A stretch of 64,000 nt of DNA from Elmis aenea. Lineage: Eukaryota > Arthropoda > Insecta > Coleoptera > Elmidae. Positions 24,010 through 34,684 of this stretch are shown piece by piece. The notes below the pieces were generated by a model. The model searched no databases. It was not told the origin of the DNA and worked only from the letters and a program-made list of their open reading frames with translations. Every line of letters begins with the position of its first letter. The stretch's first letter is position 1. The stretch is taken from the NCBI GenBank assembly GCA_947652605.1, contig OX393581.1, positions 31,490,788 to 31,554,787 on the forward strand. Direction: 5' to 3'. The translations under genes were made by a program, and so were the position numbers.

Positions 24010-25968
24010 TACGCTAATTGAAGACATTTATGCATTAAAAACAAAAGATAATAAATTGTGGGAACACGTATGTCTTTACTTGCTTTGTACCTTTAATTTA
24101 ACTTATAAATTCTAATATCGAAATATTTAATTTGCGATTTGCTAAACCCCATCTCACTTGAAAACATTGACTTCATATTAACTTTGTTTTCTCATTTTTA
24201 GTCATTTTATTGTTTAATACCTGGTTAATCATTTTCTTCATTTTTTTTTGCTTTTATTACGTATATGATTGATTTAGCTTTTATTTGTAAAGAAGTGTAA
24301 CTGATAAGCATATTATAATAATATGTATTACATTGACAACAAATAATTTTTGTTTATATCATAATATTTAAAAAATGAAAGTTTGTTTACACTAGGTTAT
24401 AAAAGTATTTCTTTATTACCCACGGCCCAATAATATGCATATTAATAATTTGGAGTTTGATAAACCCACCACCACCACACTTCATCAAAAATATCTTCCT
24501 ATACATTACACCATTACAGTATAAAAACATTGCTTAATACAGTTTAATGATAATTTTAGTTTGAAAATACTTTTTGAATCAAGTTTTAAACAGTATATCT
24601 TATTCAGAAAATTTGTATATATACGTTTATTAAAAAACATTTACAAGTAAAACAATGAATTACGTAAAAACATATTAAAAATCAAAATAAAAGTTTGAGA
24701 GCAATATCTGCAACTTGTTTAATTTTAAATGAACACAGTCATATGAAAACAAAAGAGAAATGAAGCAACTAAAGCACAAAAAACTTGAAATAACATAATT
24801 ATATTGTCTTTATGAGGTGATTTAGGACTAAAATTGAAACTCTTGGAACTTTTTTTTTTTTGAGGATAAGAGAAACATTTTTTAATCGAAATTTAAAATG
24901 CTTTTTTAAGACTAACTGTCGGAACGCATTTAACATTACTTACCTAAAACAGTAATAAAACCAATTTTCAAATTTTACGAAACACGAAACATTCCAAAGA
25001 AATTTCCATCGCGTTCTCTTTTAAAAAGTCATTAGATTCTTTCCAATTTGAAAACCGTGAAAGGAAAAAGTTAAAATAGGCAATAAACAAGCTCGTGAAT
25101 GCATTCCTTGGAAGTTTTAATAAAAACGCCGAACCATACACATTTTGTGGCAGATCTCACTTTTGTGTCACAATTTATATTTTCTTTTGAAGCAGAAAAG
25201 TCTGGAAAGCTCACAAAAAACGATCTATAAATATCTCATTCCGTTTTATCGTATGAGCAAATGAAGCTCTGAATCATTATTAAGTTCAAAAATGATATTT
25301 ACAACTTAATGAAGCGAGATTTTAATGCGGACTCCTGTCATAAACGCGATTTAAGTATAATAGCATCCATTTTTATGAAAGTCTACAAGCATTGTTCAAA
25401 AAAGTTATGATATATTTTAACGTACTTTATTCACCACATCAACGACGTCGTCTTGAGAATGGAAACAAGTTTTGAATGTATATTTTTAAGATTGAACAAA
25501 CAAACGATGATATAAGAAGACTTACTCAAGTAAAGTATTTGCAAAGAAACATGCAAATTTAATTTTTTTTATCAAGTCGTATTGCTTTGCCGATAAAAGT
25601 ATCATCTAAAACTTTTGGACAAAGGAAAGTAGATGTTTCAATTTATTGTTTCATGTTTAAGAGGCGATCAAAATTATTTTTCGTTTTCCTACCTTTCTCA
25701 ATTGTACACAGTGGGTTAATAGAATGCACATACCTGGAACAAAAAGTACCAATTAATAACATGTTAAGTATAGATAATCAGCGATTAATTTTCACAATGT
25801 TAATAAAAAATAACTGAGACTATTGTCAATAGACAGTACTCGTATTAAAGAATGCAAATAATCAAGGATTATCAGTTCGGAAAGTACTGATCAGGAAGTT
25901 TGACGAAAACCAAAATATTTTTGTTGTCAATAAACACTAACAGCGTATAATTAGGTACCTTAACAAAC
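24010..25968. other. AT-rich intergenic stretch
   Basis: About 2 kb with no recognisable gene, and nothing beyond homopolymer runs and a short CCACCACCACCAC run near 24467-24480. A 76-codon frame at 25587-25817 has no motif. Confidence 0.55.
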
Positions 25969-26299
25969 TTATATATAGAGATGATCTTACGAAAGTGGAG
26001 ACGATCAAGTAAAGGAATGGGAATACCTGTCGATGACACACCTCTTTACATTAAATTTCGTCGACGACCAACTGTACTAGCCCAAAACTCATACGATATG
26101 GAATTTATTTTAAAAAGGTTATATGCGGAATACAATAAATGGGGGTTAGAAATAAGCTTGAAACAACAGACTACCTTGTTGTGATCTCCAAAGCACAATT
26201 TGACGTTATAGTATAGATGATAACGCACAAATTTAAATATCTAGGAACAATTATAGATGGGAATAGAATTGGAAACCCAGAGTCCCAGAGATACTGGTA

Positions 26300-27151
26300 A
26301 ATCGGGACTACTTGGACACCCCGGGGTAACTTGGTCACCTAGGTCATTGTTTATTATTTTACTTTTTTTTTTTCGGTTTTGGCATGTTCTTATTGTTTGT
26401 GACAGGTAACTTTTGAATAAAAATGGTGCGCAATTACGAAAGAACTCCCGGTTCCAAACCTCATCGTAATTTTAAAGTCGAGGATCTGGAAAATGCCATA
26501 CAAGCCGTTCAAGCTGGAATGTCAAAAAAACTGGCAGCAAAAACCTATAAACATTAGCTAGGAAGGTTCTTGGAAAGAATTTGAGGTCAGTTGGTCATCC
26601 AAGAGTTTTTTCGAGCGAAGAGGAGGCCACCATAGCGGAGAATTGGGGTTTCCCCCTAACTAGGCTGGATGTAAGGACTGTTATTTCAAAATATCTTGAA
26701 AAACAGGGAAAAACAGTATTTTCAAAGACAACATCCCTGCAGAGGATTTCCTTAATTCGTTTATCCAAAGAAACAACCTGTCAATACGTCTTGCTTCTAA
26801 CATCAAGAGATCCAGAGCTTCCGTTAACCGTATAGACATTTTAAATTTTTTCAACAACATTAAGAGATGTGGATAATTTTAACATATATAACTACGATGA
26901 AAATGCATTTATATTGTTGGTTTTATTAAATTTTTCGAGTGTGACCAGGTAGCCCAACCCCGGGCTACTTGGTCACCACATTTTTAATTTTTTTTTTTTC
27001 AAAAACTGTATGCAAATTAGAGCCTTTGGATAATTTAGGTGTTGTGTATTACTATTACCGGTAAAATCAAATTTATTTGAAATCAAAATATCGATTAGTT
27101 TCAGAATTACCTTTAAAAACGTGATAAAATGGTGTCCAAGTAGCCCCCGAT
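26300..27151 (+). mobile_element. pogo/Tigger-type DNA transposon remnant (852 bp)
   Basis: TA at 26298-26299 and 27152-27153 flank inverted termini reading ATCGGGACTACTTGGACACC on the left and ATCGGGGGCTACTTGGACACC reversed on the right. Near each end is another TACTTGGTCACC-type copy; the right one forms a hairpin at 26941-26976 with 15-bp arms. Its interior encodes only the N-terminal half of a pogo transposase. The insertion split a LINE copy, so it is younger than that LINE. Confidence 0.85.
26423..26920 (+). pseudogene. pogo-family transposase, N-terminal half, broken
   Basis: The ATG at 26423 opens a 44-residue stretch with a psq-type helix-turn-helix (FKVEDLENAIQAVQAGMS, then KKLAAKTYK), ended by TAG at 26555. 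In another frame from 26581 a CENP-B/Tc5-like DNA-binding segment follows (RSVGHPRVFSSEEE, WGFPLTRLDVR, SKYLEKQGK). A third shifted block near 26850-26910 reads NIYNYDEN, which normally carries the first catalytic aspartate. The rest of the DDE catalytic domain is missing: the right terminal region follows at once. At least two frameshifts and the deletion make it inactive. Confidence 0.8.
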
Positions 27152-27665
27152 TACGGTACGTCACAGATTACAAAAGGCTCGAAACGTTGTAGGTGCACTA
27201 AACAGCATATGGTGGAATGATAGAAACATAAGGAACAAAAATAAACAACGAATTGGGCAAACAATGGTGGAGAAAATTCTAACATACGGCAGTAAGGTCT
27301 GGACGATAAAGGAATGGGAAAAAAACGAAAAATATAGGCAGTAGACATGGATTACTTACGTAGAAGTGCAAGAACATCAAGATCGCAACGAATCCGTAAT
27401 AAAGAAATTAGAAACAGGATGGCAGCAAATGAAAAAGTTATCGATAGAATAGAAAAAAGAAGTTAAAGTGGTTCGGACATTTGCTACGAATGCCCGAATC
27501 AAGATGGCCGAAGCAAATATTTAAATGGAAACCACCAGCCATAAATAAAAGAGAGCGTCCAAAAACATCTTGGAATGAGTAAGAACAGTACCTATTAAGA
27601 AATAGAAATATAGACGAAGCAATGGCCCACGACCGAGAGGCGTCATGGTTACGGGGATTGGGCAT

Positions 27666-27852
27666 GAAGCTTCATAATTATTTTATTTAATATTATATGA
27701 ATTAATTAATCCCAAATAACAAACTTGGTAGTACTAATAGAAAAACGGTACCCTTCTTTTTTAAGAACACATTTTGAACGTACATATGTTTGTTAATATT
27801 ACATTGGCCAGAAAATCTTTGTCGGCTTTCTTAATTTTACTTAAAACTCAAA
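27666..27852. other. AT-rich spacer
   Basis: This is probably the 3' tail region of the preceding LINE copy plus intergenic DNA. No structure is seen. Confidence 0.5.
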
Positions 27853-27854
27853 TA

Positions 27855-28872
27855 CAGGGTGGTCCACTTTTTTGTAGCAGGACTTAAATAGTCGATACAA
27901 AAACTGATTTTAAAGATACAGGTGTTGAAATTTTCCAAAAAAATATCGATTTTTTTTAACCGTTTCCCAACCAGTTGATATATTTAGACCAAATTCGGTA
28001 TACAGCACCACCTTTTAGGTTACCATATTCGGTAAGAATTTCAAGTCCCACAAGCAACCAGTGGCGGAGTTGTGGGGGTTCAGTTTTATTAATTAAAAAA
28101 AAAAAAAAAATAGTACGGGCCTGTTCAAAAACAAACTTGAACTTGTTTTTTGGTAGAGCATTTTGTTGTAAACAAAAAGTGTCTTTTGCCTTTTCTTCGT
28201 ATTTGCCAAAGTTTAGCGCGAAATTTGATTTATTTTACCATTCTCGCGAAAAATTGGCTCTTAAATTCGATATAAAAATTCGCTAATGTTCGAAATAAAG
28301 AAGTAATTACCGATTTTTGCAGTTTTGATTATGGAACATACTAATTAACGATTAATAATCCACATTTTGAACATTTACTCTGCAACTTGCAGTTTCCTGC
28401 ATTTCTCGATATTTTTGGATCGATTTTTTTATCTAATTTTCCGCGAAAATAGGAAAATAAATCGAATTCCCCGCCAAACGGTGGGCGATACGAAGAACAG
28501 TCACGAGATACTTTTTGTTTGCAATAAAATGTTTTACCCAAAAACAAGTTTGATTTTGAACAGGGCCGTACTAGTCTTTTATATATATTTATTAAAATTG
28601 AACCCCCACAACTCCGCCACTGGTTGCTTGTGGGACTTGAAATTCTCACCGAGTATGGTAACCTATAACGTGGTGCTGTATACCAAATTTGGTCTAAATA
28701 TATCTAGTGGTTGCGAAACGGTTAAAAATAATCGTTATTTTTTCGAAAATTTCAACACCCTGTAACTTTAAAATGAAGCGTTTATGGACCCATGTTGATA
28801 TGGAGTATTCGCTTTAAAATGAGTTTTTGTATCGACTATTAAAGTCCTGCTACAAAAAAGTGGACCACCCTG
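27855..28872. mobile_element. Foldback element, family FB-C (1018 bp)
   Basis: TA dinucleotides at 27853-27854 and 28873-28874 flank arms that begin CAGGGTGGTCCACTTTTTTG on both strands. Arms of about 430-480 bp surround a short spacer near 28290-28390. Both arms carry CAAGCAACCAGTGGCGGAGT. The right arm has about 50 bp (around 28757-28815) missing from the left; TTTTAAAG borders the gap, so the left arm probably lost it by recombination between short repeats. That extra block starts with an internal CAGGGTGTTGAAATTTTC terminus. Frames of 102-132 codons on both strands are mirror images of the arms and are not genes. Confidence 0.85.
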
Positions 28873-28874
28873 TA

Positions 28875-30589
28875 TAGAGAATACAATACAACATTAAGCT
28901 AAATCATATGAACCGTCAATATCATATATATCGCCTTCAGCGCTCACGCAGATCAGATAGTGAATAATAAGCGTTTAAAACTATGCGGGTTTAGATTTAA
29001 AAAATGCCCATGGGTCACATCCGAGTTCACTTCTTCCATTAAATATTTTTCTCTGCCATGTAGTTGCTGAGTGATCGTAACAGTTAAATATCATAATCCA
29101 CGAGATCTGGCGAATAGGGAGTGTGTTGCAGAACTTCCCAGTTAAGAGGCTGCATTGTTTTTGCAATGTGCAGAACTAGAATTTTAGACTATTTGAGGAC
29201 TTCAATGTATGCGAAGCGAGCACGTGAGCTGTTAGGAAAAGCACGCGACCCAAATTCATTAGCGATTATCTTTAAGTGCGAATATGATCTTTTAAGTCCA
29301 AATTGTAGTCGCCTCAAGAAAGTAGATACTAAAACCAAGCGCAAAATGCTGCATTAGTGCGTGAGGTGTATTCAAACACAAAAAAAGTCAAAATAAATGA
29401 ATAAATTTAAACAAAAAATGAAAAATTGCAGGCTTCATTCTAGTCCGTAGTGTTTGGATATTCTCAAAACATGCTCCAATGTTTTAGTTTTTACATTTTT
29501 TTAAAACTATCACATGTGTTAACATTCGCGTCCCCACGATCGTCGTTCACGCCATAATATATTGAACGTAGTGTGCATGGTCCAATAAAATAAAAGAGCG
29601 ACGAGCATAAATGTTTATTATCACAGCCGTGGCCGAACGTCGTTGTTGCGGCATATCAAATAACATGTCGCTTTGTGTATGTGAAACAAAATAAATAAAA
29701 CATTCCCATGACTTTACGTGCGGTGATGTCATAGTTTGAAAAATTTTAATTAGATTTTCCGTTTGCGTCGCGCACGGTTAATTGCTTCGGTTATATAAAC
29801 GGAAAATTTGAGGCGTCTGACAAGCAAAATACTCGCTGAAAATTACGATTAACGATATCCTTTTATGCTTAATTAAAGTTGTCGCCTCAGCGCAAAACAA
29901 TCGCTGACGTCTGTCTGTCGTCGCCATCTTATCCTTTCGCAAGCGATCTCAAGAACAATTGAGTTCTCGAGCGGCATTTGTCTATTTCATAGTACACTGG
30001 ATGATTTACACCAAAGTGGAGCTGAACTTCAGAGTCGAGTGCTTATGTTTAGTTGTTTTCGGGCCATAAGCCGACTTTCTAGTCTATTGAACTGAGTGTA
30101 AAATAAAGTCAAGTCTCGGGACAAAGAAATAATAAATCTCGAAATCTGTCCTGTTTCGATCTAAATGTATCGCACGTTCAAGCTGTTGCAGATTCAATTC
30201 TGCAAAACGGGGAAACGGCTGAACCCTTTCAGATAAACGTTTTGAATCGATTCCATATTACACAATAGCCGTAAAATACACAAGACGCCATAGCTTTACA
30301 ATATAGGCCACGGACAAATGATTCTTACATTAGGATTATGATTACTTTTTACGCTTTTGTGCACTAATGGTGCTGTATCGGATATAAGGAATGTAATTTA
30401 CAAAAATTGCACAACATAAATTTTATTCATTGGTTTAAAAGTATTGCACATGTCTTAAGATGCCCTATATAACTTTAATAACACCCCAATTCACTCAACG
30501 ACTACAAAAAGATGCTGCGAGAAAATAAATTTAAAAAAAGTTTTAGAATTTAAAATAACATTAAATAATAAATGTGTATTCCTAAAAAA
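28875..30589. other. Intergenic stretch, partly CpG-rich
   Basis: No gene recognised. From about 29500 to 30120 GC and CpG rise, and a TATATAAA at 29792-29799 sits inside this patch, but no convincing initiator, ORF or splice signal follows. Short frames at 28981-29357 and 29547-29732 overlap without motifs. Confidence 0.45.
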
Positions 30590-31030
30590 ACAGGGTGTGT
30601 ATAAATTGGCGGAAGCGCTACACGTGGCGATGTTCTTTGTAAAATTCTAAGTCGAAAATCTTAATACAAAAATGTTGTACCATGCTTACTGTGTCTGCAA
30701 GAGGTCCTCAAAGTTTTGACATTCAGTCCTTTAAAAAGCGTTATTATTTAATATTTTTTAATGAAAAAGCTGCGATTTGGAATAAAAATAAATTTCGAAT
30801 ATTTTTTCCTAGATATTGTTTTTCCTTTCATAAATTGGTGTTAAAAATACAGGGTGTCCCAAATTCGAGTAAATGCATGGGGATCTCGCTTATCTTAAGA
30901 GCTACGTGGGTTAAATTAGAGCAGTTGCGAAATTAGACGATTAACAAATATCTGCAAGGAAATGTCTTTGTTCAAAAGTTATTCAAGAAAAACTGAAAAA
31001 AATGATTTTCATTTTTTTGCCCTATTTCCT
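30590..31030. repeat. Two left-terminal fragments of CAGGGTG elements, including FB-B type
   Basis: A CAGGGTGTGTATAAATTGGC terminus starts near 30591 and a second, TA-flanked one (TA 30848-30849) starts at 30850 with CAGGGTGTCCCAAATTCGAG. From 30850 to about 31030 the sequence parallels the right arm of the FB-B element at 24007, sharing ATGGGGATCTCGCTTAT and AACTGAAAAAAATGA-type blocks. No opposite arm is visible for either. The 84-codon frame at 30682-30936 spans this junction and is not a gene. Confidence 0.6.
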
Positions 31031-33828
31031 ACATTTTTTAAGATATCGACAATCTGGAAGCACTTCTCCGTGGCAACTTCTTACGCTTAATATTTTGAGA
31101 TAACATAGAATTTCCAACAACGTTTCGTCTCTTCAGAACCATCATCAACTTCATTTTTTTAAATACGGCGAAACATTTTTAATCTTATAGTGGGATAGCA
31201 TTTTGTCTTCTGATTTTAATGATATATGATACTTTATATCTAAAATCATATTTTACCACAAAAATTTAAAGAAAACTCATTTTGTCCAATTTTTGAATCA
31301 AATAATCTTGTACACAAAAAAAGCAAAATAAAAAACAAAACAATTTTTTTATTTTTTTGTTGTTCTGTTAAAACTGTCACTTTGACATTAATATGATCGT
31401 GATTAATTGTATAATTTGCAACCAGCTAAAAATTCTTTAAATTTATGCTTTTTTTAAATTAAATATTACAATCAACACTTTTTAAGGAATTCGAGAAATG
31501 TCATAACAGTATCTTATTTTTTTTTTTTTACAAATGTAAGCGCCTAGACAAATCGCTTACCACTTACCGGTATTTGTCAGCAAGTGCAAGAGGGAACTAT
31601 GTCTATAAATTATAATGTTTAAGGGTTTTACTGTTCTACAAGTATAGTATAGTATCGATATATGTCCGAGTAGATGGTTGTTAAAAGTTTTGTATTCGAA
31701 ACTGGACAATTCAGCTTAGATTATTGCAAAATACTTTTATATTTGAACTATCTATTTATTTCTAAACTCCGCAACCCAGTCGCTTACTTTATTTACAACC
31801 CTTCAGCAACAGACATTCTGTTATAATAATATACAACAATCAAACTGCTTCTCTATAAAACTTTAGAAAAATTGACATTTATTATTTACTAACAATGGCG
31901 CCAAACTGTTTACTAATTGTTGCGCAAGCAGCATTTGATAATAATAAAAATAAAAATTGAGCAAATAACTGCTTTTCAATATCGTGAAGTTTAATATTTT
32001 GCACTAAAAGAAGTCGTAAATCTGCATCTATATTAATTAGATCGCGTAGTAATTTTTTTTTACACCATATTTATGACTAAGAAGATAACGCAAATATTTA
32101 TTGATAATTAATACGGTTTGATTTTATATTTTAAGTTTAAATCTTAGTTACACGTCAATTAAATATAATTTTATTACACCCACTCGGCGACTAAAACAAA
32201 TTCAACTACACAAATCTTATAACAAACAAGAAAATACAGACGCCTTTCGAGGCTTACCCTGGTGGCACCGCAATTCTTTTAACTTAATTCCGCAATCTTA
32301 TTTATTAGGTGGATTTATTTCGTTTTTACGCTTTCTCCCTGGAATTATCGCTGTATAATAAGGTGAGGTAGTCGCACCAAAAATAGAACACTTGGAGATA
32401 GAATTGCCGCATCCATCAATCTGAGGTTTAAGTAGGTCACCGTGAGGAGCACCTCAACCCTTAAATACTGGGTAGGTACTACAATACCTTACATCGTAAG
32501 AGAAAGTGATGTTCAGGGTATTTTTTTGGTAAATTTTCCAATTACTTTCTGCATGTATTTTTTAGTGACCTAAAAAGTCAGTTTACGCAAAGGTTCAGGG
32601 CTAAAGTTAGATTCGCAAAACTAGAGACGTTAATTTAAAATATAAAGAAAAATTTCTTGAAGAATAATGGCGTTTGGGGCTGGCGAGCCGGATTCAGGGA
32701 GATTTAAAAAAGTCATCGCGGACCGGACAAAATCAGATTTAAAAAAAACTTTTCGACCAATTTTTCCTCTACAAAAAGAGTGTTAATTTGTTTTTTTTTT
32801 TTGTAAAGAAAAAGTTACTAAAATGAATTAAAGGGCATTATCTTTAATTTAAATGTATCTTATTACAGAATCTAAAGTCGTAATTAAACAAGCTTGCAAA
32901 ATTTTCTAGACTGTTACCAAACAGTTTCTTCTGAAATACTTAACATACTGAAAAATTGTTGTTCATTTTTAATTTTTCATTAAAAACTTTTACATACGCC
33001 ACTTTTTTCATTAGAAACTTTCGCAAGTTGCAATTACGTTAAGCCTCCTTTGTTATTTATTAAATAATAACTAGAAAAAGTTGAACTACATTAAGGACTA
33101 AATTAAGTCTCTAGAGTCAAAAAAGCCTTTAAGATAAAGTGATATTAAACTTAAACGTTTTAAAGGTCAAAGATTCAATTTACGAAATGTAAAATTTTAG
33201 CTTAAAGTGAACCTGTTTGAATTTTACATGGATTGCGAAAATAATGTCTGTCATAAATTAAAAGTTAAAGAAATAAAGTGTTGAGCGATGATAAAAGCCT
33301 TTGATGGTAATAAAATTAAGACGACACGATGAAAAAACCTAACGAACAGTGTTCTGTCAAAAATTAGACAGCTGCAGTAAAAAGATTAAATGGGACATTA
33401 AAAATGAACCCTGAGGTTAGCAGGAATAATTTGCGTATTCACGCATGAAGCTATTGACGCTGGAAAATTATATTGTCGGGTAAAATTAAAAAAGATGTGC
33501 AAATAAAGAATAATTTTTAAGACCATGTTTATCACATATTTTACGAGCTGTTTTGTCTAATTTGTTACGTTCAATTTCGAATTAGGTATTAGAAACAATT
33601 GACAAATAAATTCCAGGATGTGCCAATAAAAAATGACAGAGAAGATATTATTTTAAATATAACTCGGTTAAACGCCACGTTGCCATTTTTTAAATAAGTA
33701 ATTCAAAAAATTCATAGATTTCTAAGCGCATGTCTAAAGATTGAGCCTGCTGAAGGTAGGATTAGGTACCTTTAAACTCATTCATTTTTTCAAAAAAAAA
33801 ATCGTTATTATAATAGACTTAAGCCTGG
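31031..33828. other. AT-rich intergenic stretch
   Basis: About 2.8 kb without a recognisable gene. It contains a weak hammerhead-like motif on the minus strand (see 31123-31148). A possible eroded element terminus (CCAGGATGTGCCA) lies near 33615. Otherwise nothing is supported. Confidence 0.5.
31123..31148 (-). other. Degenerate hammerhead-like motif
   Basis: On the minus strand the order is TTGATGA, T, a poorly pairing GGTTCTGAAGAGAC, then GAAACGTTG. This matches the layout of the motifs at 44528 and 61053 (YTGANGAT, stem, CGAAAC). The first conserved C is a T and the stem no longer pairs well. It is probably a decayed copy of the same kind of Penelope-like terminal repeat. Confidence 0.3.
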
Positions 33829-33832
33829 TCCA

Positions 33833-34294
33833 CACGATGACACTAGCGTCGTGACACTAAGTGCCACGACATCGCTTGACATTCGGTGCCACGACACTAG
33901 GTGTTCACACGTAATATGATTTATATTATAACTGAGTGCCGTAACATTAAAATAAAAATGACCGCACTTGTAACTGCAGCAACAATCAACGAATGTTGTA
34001 GAGCAATTAATCATTTTTAAGTCGCTATTTTCCGAAATACGTTTGTCCCATAAACAAGAATATTGTTGATTATGCTCTAAAAACGTTAGAAAATCTATTG
34101 AACACATGATAAATTGGAAATCGATGACAAACAAATGTATATTATTTGTCTAACGCGCTGTCAAAATATAAAAGTATGGTAGGCTTACGTCAAGTATCGC
34201 ATTTTTAATATTAAAAGTTGACAGTTGATGTTGGTGTCACGACATCGCTAGTGTCACGGCAGTGGCGTCATGACAGCGTGGCATAACATCAGGC
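33833..34294. mobile_element. TTAA-type (piggyBac-like) MITE, eroded
   Basis: The left end follows TTAA (33829-33832) with GCCTGGTCCACACG. The right end reversed begins GCCTGATGTTATGCCACG. Both ends carry several copies of GTGTCACGAC / GTCGTGACAC and GACACTAGCG. The right TTAA is not intact (TGTT follows the GGC end). The 108-codon minus frame at 33808-34134 lies inside and has no motif. Confidence 0.5.
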
Positions 34295-34301
34295 TGTTCA
34301 G

Positions 34302-34395
34302 TAGGGGTGGGCAAAACATCAATATATCGATATTTGATATCACTCAACACTTTCTCGGATAATTCGACATTTTCTCGATATTTCTTGGTATGGAC
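34302..34395. mobile_element. Truncated hAT family A end
   Basis: It begins TAGGGGTGGGCAAAACATC and continues with ATATATCGATATTTGATATC, like the left end of the 1609-1818 MITE. It is cut off by the FB-A arm that starts near 34403. Confidence 0.55.
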
Positions 34396-34402
34396 AACAA
34401 AA

Positions 34403-34682
34403 CAAGATTAAAACAAATGAATGTTTTCATTGTACAGTGTGTAACAAAATCTACAACTTTTTTTGTATATCATCAAGTATATAATCGAGTTATTAACGAT
34501 TTAAAAAACAACTGCCATTTTGATTTTTCTTTATTATCTAGCGTGCCATGGAACTTTTTTAAAACAGTAAATCATCACTGAGTAGGTCTCAGAAAGGGTA
34601 CAAATTTGTCCAACTGAAACTTCTTTGTAGCTCTTACAGTTTACGAGATCCCAATAGCGGCCCTTCTATGTGGACCACCCTG
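34403..34682. repeat. Solo right arm of an FB-A foldback
   Basis: Read in reverse from 34682 (TA at 34683-34684), the sequence CAGGGTGGTCCACATAGAAG through GTTCCATGGCACGCTAGATA follows the arms of the element at 17452-18214 over about 280 bp. The left arm is absent. The 63-codon frame at 34390-34581 is part of this arm. Confidence 0.75.
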
Positions 34683-34684
34683 TA

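Larger units (their letters stand above)
25969..27665 (+). pseudogene. Degraded LINE reverse transcriptase, split by a pogo element
   Basis: Two blocks belong to one LINE of the same family as the one at 42783. The first (25969-26297) reads YIEMILRKWRR, then GMGIPVDDTPLY, a damaged active-site region where FADD should stand, and YNKWGLEISL, ending in a KYLGTIIDG block. The second (27154-27665) resumes with QKARNVVGALNSIWW, then ILTYGSKVW, a MDYLRRSARTSR segment, WFGHLLRMPESRWPKQ and a proline/arginine tail. These match in order the C-terminal half of the plus-strand LINE at 42783. Several stops and frameshifts separate the blocks. The 5' half of the ORF is absent, and the 852 bp between the blocks is a separate DNA transposon. 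Confidence 0.85.

Noticed and set aside
27975..28765. Frames of 102-132 codons in the foldback at 28 kb
   Set aside because: They are the two arms of an inverted repeat read on both strands, with no recognisable domain.
29792..29799. TATATAAA as a core promoter
   Set aside because: Common by chance in AT-rich DNA, and no initiator, open frame or splice signal follows.
30180..30210. tRNA T-arm-like hairpin (GCAGATTCAATTCTGC)
   Set aside because: The loop has six bases instead of seven, and no acceptor, D or anticodon arm can be found around it.
33808..34134. 108-codon minus-strand frame
   Set aside because: Lies within the TTAA-type MITE, has no motif and is in low-complexity AT-rich sequence.
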